A stretch of 64,000 bases of DNA from Verrucomicrobiia bacterium (GCA_011525685.1 WYBW01000025.1:1-64000); one strand, 5' to 3'. Positions 35,819-46,997 are shown, numbered from the stretch's first letter. The notes: generated from the sequence alone by a model not told the origin. Numbers and translations: made by a program.

Positions 35819-37521
35819 GCCGGAGGGGAGGGCTTGCCGGGGTGTTGGTGCTGCACCGGCAGAGTCACAATGAATTTCGCGCCCTGGCCGGACTTGCTTT
35901 CGGCCGTGATGGTGCCGCCATGGCGGTCCACGATACGACGGCAGACGGCCAGACCAATGCCTGTGCCTTCATACTCCTGCCGCCCGTGCAGGCGCTGGAA
36001 CACGGCAAAAATCCGGTCCAGATACTTTTCGTCGAACCCAATTCCGTTGTCCTGCACCGTCAATACGCAGAATTGGTCGTCGGCGCTTTTCTCGCGCATC
36101 GCGCGCCGCTGTAGAAGGGCCGTTTCTGAGGTGCTGGCCGCCCCGGTGACAATCTTGCCGGTGATCTGCACCACCGGTTTGGCCCCCGGCTCATGAAACT
36201 TGAGCGCGTTGCCAATGAGATTCTGCAACAACTGGCGCATGTGCAGCGGGTCGGCCTCAATCGTGGGCAACTCCCCGACCTGCATCGTCGCTCCGGTCTT
36301 CTCGATGCGCACTTCGAGATCGCTCAAGACCTCCCGGACCACCTTGTTCAAGTCCACCGGCGCGAACGGTTCGGTGCGGCTGATGACGCGCGAGAAGGTC
36401 AACAAGTCGTCAATGAGCCGGCGCATCCGCGCCGCCGCGCTTTGCATGCGCTCCAAATATTCGCGCCCGTCCCCCAGGCTCGCCAGGTCACACTTGACCT
36501 TGAGCCGGTCGCCGAACGCCTGGATTTTGCGCAGCGGTTCCTGCAAGTCGTGCGAAGCCACGAACGCGAACTGTTCCAGTTCGGCGTTGGACCGCGTCAA
36601 CTCGATCGTCCGGTGCGCCAGCGCTTCCTCGGTCTTCTTACGCTCGGTGATGTCGGTGAACACCAGCACTTCGCCGACTTTCTGAGAGCCTTCGCGCAAC
36701 GCCGACCGGAAATACTCCACCACAAAGTGCGACCCGTCGGGGCGGTGGACGAGAATCTGAGAAGGCTTTCCGTGGCTGGTCTCCTCCGCCCCCGTGGTGT
36801 CGCCCGATTTCAGGCCGGGAAACAAATCTGTGAGTGGGCTGCCCACGAGACTCTCAATGGTCCCGCCCAGGATGCGCGCCGCCACCGGGTTTACGAACGC
36901 CACCCGGCCGTTGGCGTCCACACCGCAGATGCCTTCGCCCGCCGAGTTGAGGATCAACTCGTAGCGGCGTTGCATCTTTTCCATCTCCTGGGTGCGCGCC
37001 TGAACATGCATGCCGAGCACGTCGTTGGACCGCACCAGGTCCTGACGCTGCATCGAGAGGGCCCGTTCCGCCTGTTTGCGCCGGTTCAACTCCTCGTTCA
37101 AGGACGCATTGGCCTGCGTCAACGCCGCCACCTGTTCGGTGAGTTTGCCATGTTCCGCCCACACTTCCTGCTCGCGGCGGATTTGCTCGGACAATTGCAC
37201 GCGCAACCGTGCCTCCAGCGCTCCCCATTCGGTCAGGTGCGCCGAAAACCGCTCGGTCCATTTGCGACGCTCCTGCCGGTGCAAAAACCCCGCCGCCAGG
37301 GCGAGGAGAAAAACCGCGCCCGCGGCGGCGACCACGCTGACCAGGTCCAGCGTGCGGGAATGAATCCATAATGCGCCGGCCCCGGCCAGCGCGATGGCGA
37401 GCAAGAAAAGCCAGGCCGAAGAGGGCGTGGCGCGTGGCTCCGTCGCCCCAGCGCTCCGCGCCTCCGCCTTGATGCGGGCGGTGCCCCCCAGCGGCACGAT
37501 CAGTTGTTCGGTGCTTGTCAT
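35815..37521 (-). CDS. Membrane sensor histidine kinase with PAS domain
   Basis: ATG 37521 gives 568 residues. Two membrane segments (about 36-53 and 60-80) are separated by only a few residues, so there is almost no periplasmic sensor. A coiled coil of about 100 residues follows, then a PAS domain (YELILNSAGEGICGVDANGR). The H-box is FVASHDLQEPLRKIQAFGDR with H324, and the ATPase has NLIGNALKFHEPGAKP and GTGIGLAVCRRIVDRHGGTI. The SHDLQEPLR H-box is typical of phytochrome-type kinases. It is the first gene of a three-gene operon and is divergent from lpxI. Confidence 0.92.
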   Translation of the reverse strand: MTSTEQLIVPLGGTARIKAEARSAGATEPRATPSSAWLFLLAIALAGAGALWIHSRTLDLVSVVAAAGAVFLLALAAGFLHRQERRKWTERFSAHLTEWGALEARLRVQLSEQIRREQEVWAEHGKLTEQVAALTQANASLNEELNRRKQAERALSMQRQDLVRSNDVLGMHVQARTQEMEKMQRRYELILNSAGEGICGVDANGRVAFVNPVAARILGGTIESLVGSPLTDLFPGLKSGDTTGAEETSHGKPSQILVHRPDGSHFVVEYFRSALREGSQKVGEVLVFTDITERKKTEEALAHRTIELTRSNAELEQFAFVASHDLQEPLRKIQAFGDRLKVKCDLASLGDGREYLERMQSAAARMRRLIDDLLTFSRVISRTEPFAPVDLNKVVREVLSDLEVRIEKTGATMQVGELPTIEADPLHMRQLLQNLIGNALKFHEPGAKPVVQITGKIVTGAASTSETALLQRRAMREKSADDQFCVLTVQDNGIGFDEKYLDRIFAVFQRLHGRQEYEGTGIGLAVCRRIVDRHGGTITAESKSGQGAKFIVTLPVQHQHPGKPSPPA

Positions 37522-37875
37522 GATGTTTCGCCGACCACACTGCCTCGTCGGCGACAAGTCGTTTCGGGACCGGTTGGTCAAACCGGTGTTATGCCCCTCT
37601 GTAATAGCACCATGCAGACCACTTAAGGGCCGCTCGCCAAAATGCGCGCCAACCAAATCCCGCTGTCACTCCCGCTGTGTCGTGGCTCAATCCCGGTTGC
37701 TCTCGTGTCTCTGAGCGAGGCAACAATGCCACAAACAAAGACAGCCACGCCAAGTTGTGAATCACCGCAATCCACGCACGATGATCCCTGCGGCTGCGGC
37801 TGGCGGACCCTCCCGCATTGCGCGCTGGCATCCGAGATTCGACTCCGGCTACTATCCGACCCGGGAAGACCGCGC

Positions 37876-38697
37876 ATGAACACCGCCCTCGATTCACTCG
37901 GCCTGATTGCCGGCAACCGTTCGTTGCCGCTCGAATTCGCCCGCCAAGCCCGTCGCCTGGGCGTGAAACGCCTGGTCGCCGTCGCCTTTGAGGGAGAAAC
38001 CGATCCGGCGCTGGCGTCGCTGGTGGATGACATCGTGTGGCTCAAGGTGGGCCAGCTCTCCCGCATGATTGCCGCGTTCACCGATCGAGGAGTCCGCCAG
38101 TGCGTCATGGCCGGACAAATCGCTCCCAAAAACCTCTACGAAATCCGGCCCGACCTCCGCGCGATGGGACTCCTGTTCCGGCTCAAGGAGAAAAATGCCC
38201 ACACCATCTTTGGCGCCATTGCCGACGAACTTAAGAGGGACGGGGTGGAACTGATCGAAGCCACCCCCTGGCTCAAGCCGCTGATGCCCGGAGATGGCTT
38301 TCGCCTCGGCCCCAAGTTGTCTGCCGCTCAACAGGCCGACGTTGAATTCGGCTTCCGCATCGCGAAAGAAGTCTCGCGGCTCGAAATCGGCCAGACCATT
38401 GTCGTGAAAGACGGCACCGTGCTGGCCGTGGAAGGATTCGAAGGCACAGATGCTTGTCTCTCACGCGGCGGACAACTGGCAGGCAAAGACGGCGGTGCGA
38501 TCGCCGTCAAGGTCGCCAAAACCGGACACGACATGCGCTTCGACATCCCCTGCTTGGGACCGCAGACCCTTGAAACCTGCGCCGCCGCGTGCATCACCGT
38601 GCTGGCGGTGGAATCCGGCAAAACTTTGTTGTTGGACCAGGCAGAGTGCGAGCAACTGGCGCAACGTCACCGGGTCACGCTGACAACGGTGTCATAG
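37876..38697 (+). CDS. lpxI: UDP-2,3-diacylglucosamine pyrophosphatase LpxI (DUF1009)
   Basis: Lipid A pathway hydrolase producing lipid X, the alternative to LpxH found in many Gram-negatives. ATG 37876 gives 273 residues: MNTALDSLGLIAGNRSLPLE, FARQARRLGVKRLVAVAFEG, then the conserved QCVMAGQIAPKNLY and the C-terminal domain DGTVLAVEGFEGTDACLSRG and VAKTGHDMRFDIPCLGPQTL, the LpxI signature. The ORF extends further upstream, but that part is unrelated. It marks the cell as having LPS. Standalone gene. Confidence 0.93.
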   Translation: MNTALDSLGLIAGNRSLPLEFARQARRLGVKRLVAVAFEGETDPALASLVDDIVWLKVGQLSRMIAAFTDRGVRQCVMAGQIAPKNLYEIRPDLRAMGLLFRLKEKNAHTIFGAIADELKRDGVELIEATPWLKPLMPGDGFRLGPKLSAAQQADVEFGFRIAKEVSRLEIGQTIVVKDGTVLAVEGFEGTDACLSRGGQLAGKDGGAIAVKVAKTGHDMRFDIPCLGPQTLETCAAACITVLAVESGKTLLLDQAECEQLAQRHRVTLTTVS

Positions 38698-39099
38698 ACA
38701 TCGGCAACCAGATCATCTGGAGCGTACCCGGCAACAATGCCGAGCCGGCGTCGCAACTGCCTCACACCGGAGAAGTCTGAAAGGGCTTCCGATGGCGGGC
38801 AGCAGCCGTCGCAAGCAACCTGAAGGGGTGAAACTCCTATCAATCACGAACGAACGGCTCTTCGCGCACCACTCAGCTCCCATGGCCCTTCTCTTTCTCA
38901 CTACTGGTCTCACGCCTTCGACCGTTGTTGGTCCAGGTCAATCAATTTGAACATCATCTGAAGCGCGCCTGGCGGCAGACCGAGACCGTTGAGTTGATCG
39001 GACGGGCTGAGAAAAGTCTGGGAATGAGCGTTCCATTTGGTTTCGCCATGCCCACAGCGGAAAACCCTTCCAGGCTGGCCGCAAGCAGGCCACTATGCA
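38698..39099. other. Gene-free stretch between lpxI and the cupin gene
   Basis: No reading frame here has family features on either strand. I see no clear repeat doublet, tRNA or strong terminator. It separates a plus-strand from a minus-strand gene, so it should contain the 3' ends of both transcripts. Confidence 0.5.
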
Positions 39100-39564
39100 T
39101 CAACCTTTCGGTGGCCATTCCACGCCAGCGAGTTCCTTGGGCAACTGCTTCGGGTCGGTCGGGTAGATGAGTTTGAGATCCACGCCGGTGGATTTCGAGC
39201 CTTGCAGAAATTCCAGTTCCTCCGGCGCGCCGATAATCAGCCAGAGCACCTCGGCGTCCGTGTCATTGAACACCTGCCGAATCTGATCCGGCCCGACCAG
39301 CACGCCGCCGTATCGCGGCACGGTCAACGTCTCGTCGCCCACGCGCAGTCGCCCCGTGCCTTCCAGCACGAAATAAAATTCCTCCTGCCGGATGTGCTTG
39401 TGCAGCGTGTTCGCGCTCTTGGGCGGCAACCGCCAAAGGCGCGCGCTGAGATTCTCACTCCCTGTGCGCTCCAGAAAATCCGCGTTTGGGATCTTCATGA
39501 GATTCGACGGACGCCAGTGCAGATCGTCTGGCGTGATGAGTTGATAGCCTTGAAAGGTTTTCAT
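39100..39564 (-). CDS. Cupin domain protein
   Basis: Small beta-barrel protein of 154 residues. The cupin motif 1 is NTLHKHIRQEEFYFVLEGTG (H-x-H-x-E ligands recognisable) and motif 2 is GPDQIRQVFNDTDAEVLWLI. The N-terminus LITPDDLHWRPSNLMKIPNA and C-terminus are short. Members bind metals and act as isomerases, dioxygenases or sugar binders; this one cannot be narrowed. It begins 10 nt after the DUF4256 gene stop, so the two are probably co-transcribed. Confidence 0.85.
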   Translation of the reverse strand: MKTFQGYQLITPDDLHWRPSNLMKIPNADFLERTGSENLSARLWRLPPKSANTLHKHIRQEEFYFVLEGTGRLRVGDETLTVPRYGGVLVGPDQIRQVFNDTDAEVLWLIIGAPEELEFLQGSKSTGVDLKLIYPTDPKQLPKELAGVEWPPKG

Positions 39565-39574
39565 AAACCACGAA

Positions 39575-40129
39575 TTAGACCCTCAGCACGCCGCGAAATC
39601 CCCGCGCTGCGTAATACGACTGCGCGCCGTTGCAACCGATGAAGACGCGGCCGTAACTCCGGCCGCCCCAGAGCGCGCCGCCCTGCTCGCGAAAATCGGC
39701 CGGGGTGGCGATCCAGGACGATGTCTTCGTGTCGAAGTCGCCCAGCTTTTGCAGCGCGAGGTATTCCTCCTCCGTCAACAGCGCGATGCCCATCTCCGTC
39801 GCCATGTCCATCGCCGTGGTTTTCGGGCGGGCCTCCTTCCGCGACAACCAGCCTTCGCGGTCGTAACACACGCTGCGCCGGCCGGCCGGACTTTCCGGCG
39901 CGCAATCCATGAAAACGATCTCGCCGGTCTGCTTGTCCTGCGCCACCACGTCCGGTTCGCCGCCGGTGCGTTCCATTTCCGCGAGCGACCACAGCCTGTC
40001 CGGCCTGGCCTCCAACCGCGCCTGCACCCTGGCCCACATCAGTCCAGGGTGACGGGTCTTGTTCGCGTCAAACCGGGCTTTCAACACCGCCAGCAACTCT
40101 TCGCGTTGTTTGGGGGATAATTTTCTCAT
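39575..40129 (-). CDS. DUF4256 family protein
   Basis: ATG 40129 gives 184 residues starting MRKLSPKQREELLAVLKARF. Conserved features of DUF4256 are visible: MERTGGEPDVVAQDKQTGEI, FMDCAPESPAGRRSVCYDRE, then GIALLTEEEYLALQKLGDFD and the C-terminal GGRSYGRVFIGCNGAQSYYA. Function unknown. No export signal. It is upstream partner of the cupin gene. A thiC fragment begins immediately on its 5' side, so this gene lies at the border of the accessory region. Confidence 0.85.
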   Translation of the reverse strand: MRKLSPKQREELLAVLKARFDANKTRHPGLMWARVQARLEARPDRLWSLAEMERTGGEPDVVAQDKQTGEIVFMDCAPESPAGRRSVCYDREGWLSRKEARPKTTAMDMATEMGIALLTEEEYLALQKLGDFDTKTSSWIATPADFREQGGALWGGRSYGRVFIGCNGAQSYYAARGFRGVLRV

Positions 40130-40133
40130 GACT

Positions 40134-40622
<489 letters not shown>

Positions 40623-40641
40623 TCAGAAATTTAAGCAGGAA

Positions 40642-41043
40642 TCATTTGAGCAGCGCGGTGAAACCCGCTTGCTCGAAATGTTTGTCGCCGGTGAGGGCCT
40701 GGGTAATCCCCTCATCGCGCATGACCACGAAAGACAAGCAGTCCGTCAGCGACCACTCCTTGTCCTGTCGCTGCTCGAAGAAATCCACGCCGCGTTGAAA
40801 AAGACGGGTGTCGGCAGGAATGATTTTGACGCGGGGATGATTGAGGAGCGAACGGTAGAGTGCCACGAAATCGGCGCGGTCATTCGGGTGGCAATAAGCG
40901 TCGCCAAATTCGGCCAGCACCCATTCCGTGGTGAGAATGTGGAGTTGCGGATCGCGGGAAAATTCGGCGGCTTGCGAGTGACGATCTTCGCGGAAATCAA
41001 GCAGCGCCAGAAAGTAAAACGTGTCGGCAAAGACGGTCGTCAT
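40642..41043 (-). CDS. vapC: PIN-domain toxin (VapC family)
   Basis: Probable type II toxin RNase. The 133-residue protein starts MTTVFADTFYFLALLDFRED with the first Asp, has a central E in TTEWVLAEFGDAY, and the third acidic motif EWSLTDCLSFVVMRDEGITQ, ALTGDKHFEQAGF. This is the complete VapC layout. Its start overlaps the antitoxin stop by 4 nt. The pair is flanked on both sides by thiC scraps and similar short sequences, suggesting it arrived with the island. Confidence 0.88.
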   Translation of the reverse strand: MTTVFADTFYFLALLDFREDRHSQAAEFSRDPQLHILTTEWVLAEFGDAYCHPNDRADFVALYRSLLNHPRVKIIPADTRLFQRGVDFFEQRQDKEWSLTDCLSFVVMRDEGITQALTGDKHFEQAGFTALLK

Positions 41044-41249
41044 TTCTTCGGCTCGCCACGGAGATAGTGGCCGTGGTTGAGGGCGTAATCCTTCGGCAGA
41101 TGCGGGCGCGGCTTGGCGAGCCGTTCCACCGCCGCGAGGAATGGATCATCCGTGCCGATGGTCTCAATCTTCACCGCTGCGCCCTCCGGGAGCTTTGTTC
41201 CCGGCGGCAGGACGACCAAGCCGTTGACGATTTTTCCGGTCACACTCAT
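41040..41249 (-). CDS. vapB: VapB-like antitoxin
   Basis: A 69-residue partner of the PIN toxin. MSVTGKIVNGLVVLPPGTKL, PEGAAVKIE forms a short beta-rich N-terminus like that of small AbrB-like or DUF104-type antitoxins. The tail AKPRPHLPKDYALNHGHYLR, GEPKK would contact the toxin. Overlap with the toxin gene is 4 nt (ATGA). It would bind its own promoter in 41250-41300; no clear palindrome is visible there. Confidence 0.78.
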   Translation of the reverse strand: MSVTGKIVNGLVVLPPGTKLPEGAAVKIETIGTDDPFLAAVERLAKPRPHLPKDYALNHGHYLRGEPKK

Positions 41250-41267
41250 GGCTATTTTCTACGCTGA

Positions 41268-41600
41268 ATTTAGGTCAAAAGCAAGCCGCCGCGCACAATC
41301 CTCTTGGAAATGCGGGTCGCGGCACAATCGTCCGACCAGCGCGGCAGACAGCGCGCCCGCGCCAGCCCAGGCGTCGAGCAGATGCACTTCGCTCCGGGGA
41401 ATCTCGAACAGCGACGCCGTGAACTCCGCGACCGGATTGGGCGTCAGGAACTGCCCCTACTCGTGCTGCTTGTCCAAGTCGTCCGGCGATGCCGGAGCAT
41501 ACGGCGAAAGCGTGGGCGCTTTACCGGCAATGTCGTTCGGATGGATGGCGGCGGTTGTCACAAGCTCTGCCTCGATGATAGCAACGTCGTGGGCGCTATC
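41268..41600 (-). pseudogene. Fragment of an adenine-specific DNA methyltransferase-like gene
   Basis: The minus frame reads DSAHDVAIIEAELVTTAAIH, PNDIAGKAPTLSPYAPASPD, DLDKQHE, an amber codon (near 41458), then GQFLTPNPVAEFTASLF and HLLDAWAGAGALSAALVGRL before stopping near 41268. GQFLTP and the LLDAxAGAGALS region are the opening and SAM-binding motif I of N6-adenine methyltransferases. The catalytic NPPY part is absent, so this is a broken remnant. It may have been a restriction-modification gene replaced by the intact system at 41.8-44.9 kb. Confidence 0.7.
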
Positions 41601-41675
41601 AATGCTGATGAACGCTGATTGCTTTCAACGCAAAGACGCGGAGGCGCAAAGAATTTCTACCACGGATGAACGCCG

Positions 41676-41772
41676 ATGCTTGGCCATGTTGTCCTCGATC
41701 ATGTGCAACGGCAACTGGCGGCAACGTGGTTCAACTTGGGCAAAACTTTTCAAATTCAACTCAAGTAATTAT
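41676..41772. repeat. Second thiC scrap plus AT-rich repeat shared with 40496-40560
   Basis: CTTGGCCATGTTGTCCTCGA then TCATGTGCAACGGCAAC is a short copy of thiC (bases near 45512). It is followed by TTCAACTTGGGCAAAAC..TTTCAAATTCAACTCAAG, which resembles TTCAACTGGGTTAAAATG..TTTCAAATTCAACTCGCG at 40496. The two compound copies bracket the VapBC pair and the methyltransferase remnant. 41620-41770 holds no gene. Confidence 0.65.
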
Positions 41773-42297
41773 TCACACAACACCAAAGCTCTTTGTAACA
41801 AATGAATCAAGGCTTCCAAAATCTCGGATAATGCTGTTGTTTCTGTCAGAACTAATCCGCATGGCACTACGGTAGGAACGACAAAGATACGGCTGGAGGC
41901 TGGAGGCTGGAATGGCGATTTCTCTAGGTTTTGAAATGAAAATAATATTCTCCCAAGTCCACTCCCCCTTCGGCCTACCCCAAAGAGTTTCTGCAAGTTG
42001 ATCGTTTTGCAACTTTCCAATCAAACGTGAAACGACGCGGTAATGGAAATCAAAAAAACCGAGAACGCAGTCGCCCGGTTCTATTGTCTTCAACATCGTA
42101 AGCGTCCGTTGGTTTGTCCTGATGCCCCACGCGAAGAATCCACCGGCTTGCTCGCGCCAAGAGCGAAGCTCTGCGTGCTTCTCTGGGGGTGTGTTCGAGA
42201 AAACAAAACCCTCGGAAACCGGGTTAAGAATCGTTTTCCGGAAATTTGAGCGCGCGTTGCTTTCTCCAGCACAAAAAACGAAAATATTTCTCATCAC
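41773..42297 (-). CDS. Hypothetical protein, PUA/EVE-like candidate, last gene of the restriction-like operon
   Basis: A 174-residue protein I do not recognise with certainty. The part LTMLKTIEPGDCVLGFFDFH, YRVVSRLIGKLQNDQLAETL, WGRPKGEWTWENIIFISKPR, EIAIP has the rhythm of EVE/PUA-type small beta-barrels: ligand position after a GD turn, then a W-x-x-x strand. Such barrels read modified bases and are common beside or fused to restriction nucleases. It lies 32 nt behind the nuclease candidate on the same strand. The local base composition is AT-richer than the rest of the window. The start at 42297 gives MMRNIFVFCAGES. Confidence 0.5.
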   Translation of the reverse strand: MMRNIFVFCAGESNARSNFRKTILNPVSEGFVFSNTPPEKHAELRSWREQAGGFFAWGIRTNQRTLTMLKTIEPGDCVLGFFDFHYRVVSRLIGKLQNDQLAETLWGRPKGEWTWENIIFISKPREIAIPASSLQPYLCRSYRSAMRISSDRNNSIIRDFGSLDSFVTKSFGVV

Positions 42298-42329
42298 AGA
42301 GTTCGTATCTAAGCTTGCACTGAATCATT

Positions 42330-43055
42330 TCAAATCGCTCCGTGCTTGCGCATGAAATCCTGCAACGGCTGGTAGGGAATGCGTTTCAACTTTCCAAAGT
42401 TGGTATCCTTCTCAAAATCGGCTGCGGTTAATCGTTTGCCAGCAGCGTATTTTCCCTCGCTAGATTTCTTTACAACTTTTGGAACGCCATCAAACCAAAG
42501 TCCGCCTCGCTTTTTCAAACTCGCATCTCGCGCACGCACACACTCGACCATCGAAAACACGCCAATGTCTATGATGTAAGGAGAGCAACCTCCGGTTTCG
42601 TCCTCTTTGAGTTGTGCCGCTGCCAGCAGGAGTGCGTCGTTTTCCGGGTGAATCACGTCCATCGTTACGTTCTCCTTGAGCCGGGCGCTCGGCTCGCGAG
42701 CGGTCGGCGGTCGCTTCATGGCCAAGTCTGCATTGTCAACGAAGAGTCCCTTGAGTTCGACGCGCTTTCCTGAAGTATGGACGTAGTCTGGGTAGCCTTC
42801 CCGTTGACCAATGATGCCCGGTGCTTTTTTGAGGCCGATGCTTCGCAGACGCTTGGCGTTTTCATCGTCGGTTGCCAAGTGTTCAATCTGCGGAAGAATT
42901 GCGTCGAGCAACGTGTTGACGATGACGGCAATCTGACTCGGCTCAAAGCCGGGCAGCGCTTGGTTTGGGATGGAGAGCCAGTTGATTTTGAGACCGATGA
43001 GAGGTTGAAAGACCTTCCGCAGCGATTCCAGTTCGAGGGGTGTGATGTCAGCCAT
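42330..43055 (-). CDS. Putative restriction endonuclease, PD-(D/E)xK type
   Basis: A 241-residue protein with a helical N-terminus (MADITPLELESLRKVFQPLI). A nuclease-like core follows: GYPDYVHTSGKRVELKGLFV holds P89-D90 and E100-L101-K102, the PD...ExK spacing of restriction enzymes. Later residues DVIHPENDALLLAAAQLKED and SPYIIDIGVFSMVECVRARD look like strands of the same fold. I cannot name a family. It is between the specificity gene (3 nt upstream) and the EVE-like gene, which supports the restriction role. No helicase/translocase gene of type I is present. Confidence 0.6.
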   Translation of the reverse strand: MADITPLELESLRKVFQPLIGLKINWLSIPNQALPGFEPSQIAVIVNTLLDAILPQIEHLATDDENAKRLRSIGLKKAPGIIGQREGYPDYVHTSGKRVELKGLFVDNADLAMKRPPTAREPSARLKENVTMDVIHPENDALLLAAAQLKEDETGGCSPYIIDIGVFSMVECVRARDASLKKRGGLWFDGVPKVVKKSSEGKYAAGKRLTAADFEKDTNFGKLKRIPYQPLQDFMRKHGAI

Positions 43056-43058
43056 GAA

Positions 43059-43703
43059 TTACCTTATCGTCGAGTTCAGAAGCTCCTCGGCTTCCATGTA
43101 GTCGCGCCATGCGCGTTCCGCGCAAGCATTCAAGCAGCGATGGATTTTCTCGCGCACGGACTTGACCGGGACTTCGACGGGAGTGCGAAGCAAAAGCTCG
43201 CGGTCCAAACGGGGTCGTGTGCCGCCCGAACCAATGGGCAGGCTCTGAAGAAACTTCGGCGACTGGAGAAACGCCCACCAAAAATAAACCAAGCCGTCTT
43301 TGGGAGTGACGTGAACAAACTCCGACTTCACGGGGAAGAACATCGGCGATGGCTCGCCCAGCCAAGATGCCTTGGGTGTCACGAGCGCGTTGCCCAAGTA
43401 GGCGCGCATCGTTCCAAACAGCAGGCAGCTTTCTCCGACAACGGGAACACGTTCCGCTTGGATTCCAGTCGCAAGCTCAAGAGAAAAGACCGGGATTGTT
43501 CCCCGGTGTATGTGGCGATACTCGATTGGCAAATACTTGAATCCGCCGACGCGAGGCGAACGACCCTGAACTTTTTGAACCGAAGCAAAATGCTCCAGGG
43601 TCTCGCTCTGCATTTCCTCACGGTAGGCATAAGGATTCCAAACGCCAGTTTGCAAAGCATCCGGGGCAACGACCGACAGAAAAAATGTTCCGTTCTTTTT
43701 CAT
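43059..43703 (-). CDS. Restriction-modification specificity subunit (single target-recognition domain)
   Basis: ATG 43703 gives 214 residues, about half a normal HsdS. The sequence FSLELATGIQAERVPVVGES, CLLFGTMRAYLGNALVTPKA is the LLxGxRxYLG-type core of S-subunit target-recognition domains. SVREKIHRCLNACAERAWRD is the conserved helical spacer that binds the methylase. One TRD means that two copies must pair to read a bipartite site. The gap to the methylase stop is 7 nt, and to the nuclease start 3 nt. Confidence 0.8.
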   Translation of the reverse strand: MKKNGTFFLSVVAPDALQTGVWNPYAYREEMQSETLEHFASVQKVQGRSPRVGGFKYLPIEYRHIHRGTIPVFSLELATGIQAERVPVVGESCLLFGTMRAYLGNALVTPKASWLGEPSPMFFPVKSEFVHVTPKDGLVYFWWAFLQSPKFLQSLPIGSGGTRPRLDRELLLRTPVEVPVKSVREKIHRCLNACAERAWRDYMEAEELLNSTIR

Positions 43704-43710
43704 GAGGCAG

Positions 43711-44931
43711 TCATGCGGTTGCGTTGATGCACTCCAAGACGCGCGGGTCGCCTGCAATTAAGTCCAGCGAGTTTTCGCCAAAATAAGTCGTGCGCGAATT
43801 CAGGGGAAAGCCGACGGTTGGTGCATTGGCAAAAAACGCTTTGTGAGCCTGCTGTTGGCGGCCAGCTTTCTTTCGCAGTTGGATAATGTCCGCCCGAGTA
43901 GTGGTGTTTCCGGTCAGATAAAAGACGCCCTCTGGCAGCGTGACCACGCCACAAAGCTCCCAGTGTCGCTCCGCCGAACGCCTCAACTGCTCGAACTCGG
44001 AATTGACGATTAGCGAATGTGGCAACAAACAAACCAAGCTGCCGCCCGGAGCAAGCAAGTCCAGGCATACATCCAGGAACAGCGCATCGCTGTTGCGATA
44101 ACCGAGTCCAAATAGTTCACCGGGCTTCGCAACTCTTTCGAGCGGGAGCGAGAACGGTGGATTTGCCAAGATACCGTGAACTTTACCCCGTAGATTCCGC
44201 AACTCGGCATCAGCATCATAGAGGTTGAAGCACGAGAATTCCAAATCGTGATGCGCCGGAGCGGAAAGCGCCAAAACCAATTCCGTTAATCCAACAAGCA
44301 TCCGGTCAACATCGTTGCCGACCAATCGGCAGGGTGTGCTTCCCCAACGCCGCGATGCCTCACAAAGAAACGTGCCGCCACCACAAGTTGGGTCGAGCAA
44401 AATCGCGCCCGGCTGGACCGGAAGCAGTCGGGCCATCGCCGCCGCGATGGTTCGCGGCGTGAAAAACTTTCCTGAGCCTTCACGAAAGCGGCGACCAAAA
44501 AAGAACTGATACCACGTCGCCAAGTCACGGCCTTGCGGGTCGCCAGCCACAATGCCATCAAGAATCGAAAGAACCTGCTTATCGTGCGCAACGATGTTCA
44601 AGGCAGCAAAACCCCGCTCCACGGGAAAGAACGAAAAGTCACGGCGACACGCCTTCTGCGTGTCGAGATAGCGCGAAGCCAAAACCAGAAAAGCGTCTTC
44701 GCCTTCAACACCGTATCTACGAAGTGCGTTATGAAGCGCAACCGAAGCGGCGGCTGCGATTGGTTGCTCGCGCTGATTCAAGCCATCCAACCCATTCAAA
44801 CTGGCTTGCAGGGGGCGGGACATCGCCCCATTCGGAACACTATCTTCCTTAAGTCGGGAGACACGATGCTTGCGAATGGTGTATCGAACCGTCGTCGGCT
44901 TGCGGGCTTGGATTGCGCGTTTGGATGCCAT
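43711..44931 (-). CDS. N6-adenine DNA methyltransferase (HsdM-like, compact)
   Basis: The modification subunit. ATG 44931 (GTG at 44937 also in frame) gives 406 residues. Motifs: GSGKFFTPRTIAAAMARLLP (the FxTP entry), motif I ILLDPTCGGGTFLCEASRRW, an ND-x-D acidic turn, motif IV HGILANPPFSLPL and GGSLVCLLPHSLIVNSEFEQ. It is shorter than ordinary HsdM (about 500) because the N-terminal helical region is small. It begins 14 nt after the thiC stop codon on the same strand, so read-through from the TPP-riboswitch controlled transcript is plausible. Confidence 0.88.
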   Translation of the reverse strand: MASKRAIQARKPTTVRYTIRKHRVSRLKEDSVPNGAMSRPLQASLNGLDGLNQREQPIAAAASVALHNALRRYGVEGEDAFLVLASRYLDTQKACRRDFSFFPVERGFAALNIVAHDKQVLSILDGIVAGDPQGRDLATWYQFFFGRRFREGSGKFFTPRTIAAAMARLLPVQPGAILLDPTCGGGTFLCEASRRWGSTPCRLVGNDVDRMLVGLTELVLALSAPAHHDLEFSCFNLYDADAELRNLRGKVHGILANPPFSLPLERVAKPGELFGLGYRNSDALFLDVCLDLLAPGGSLVCLLPHSLIVNSEFEQLRRSAERHWELCGVVTLPEGVFYLTGNTTTRADIIQLRKKAGRQQQAHKAFFANAPTVGFPLNSRTTYFGENSLDLIAGDPRVLECINATA

Positions 44932-44945
44932 AGCCACTTTCTTTG

Positions 44946-46997
<2,052 letters not shown>

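Noticed and set aside
42330-44931. Classic type I restriction system
   Set aside because: There is no HsdR motor subunit, and the S protein has only one recognition domain.
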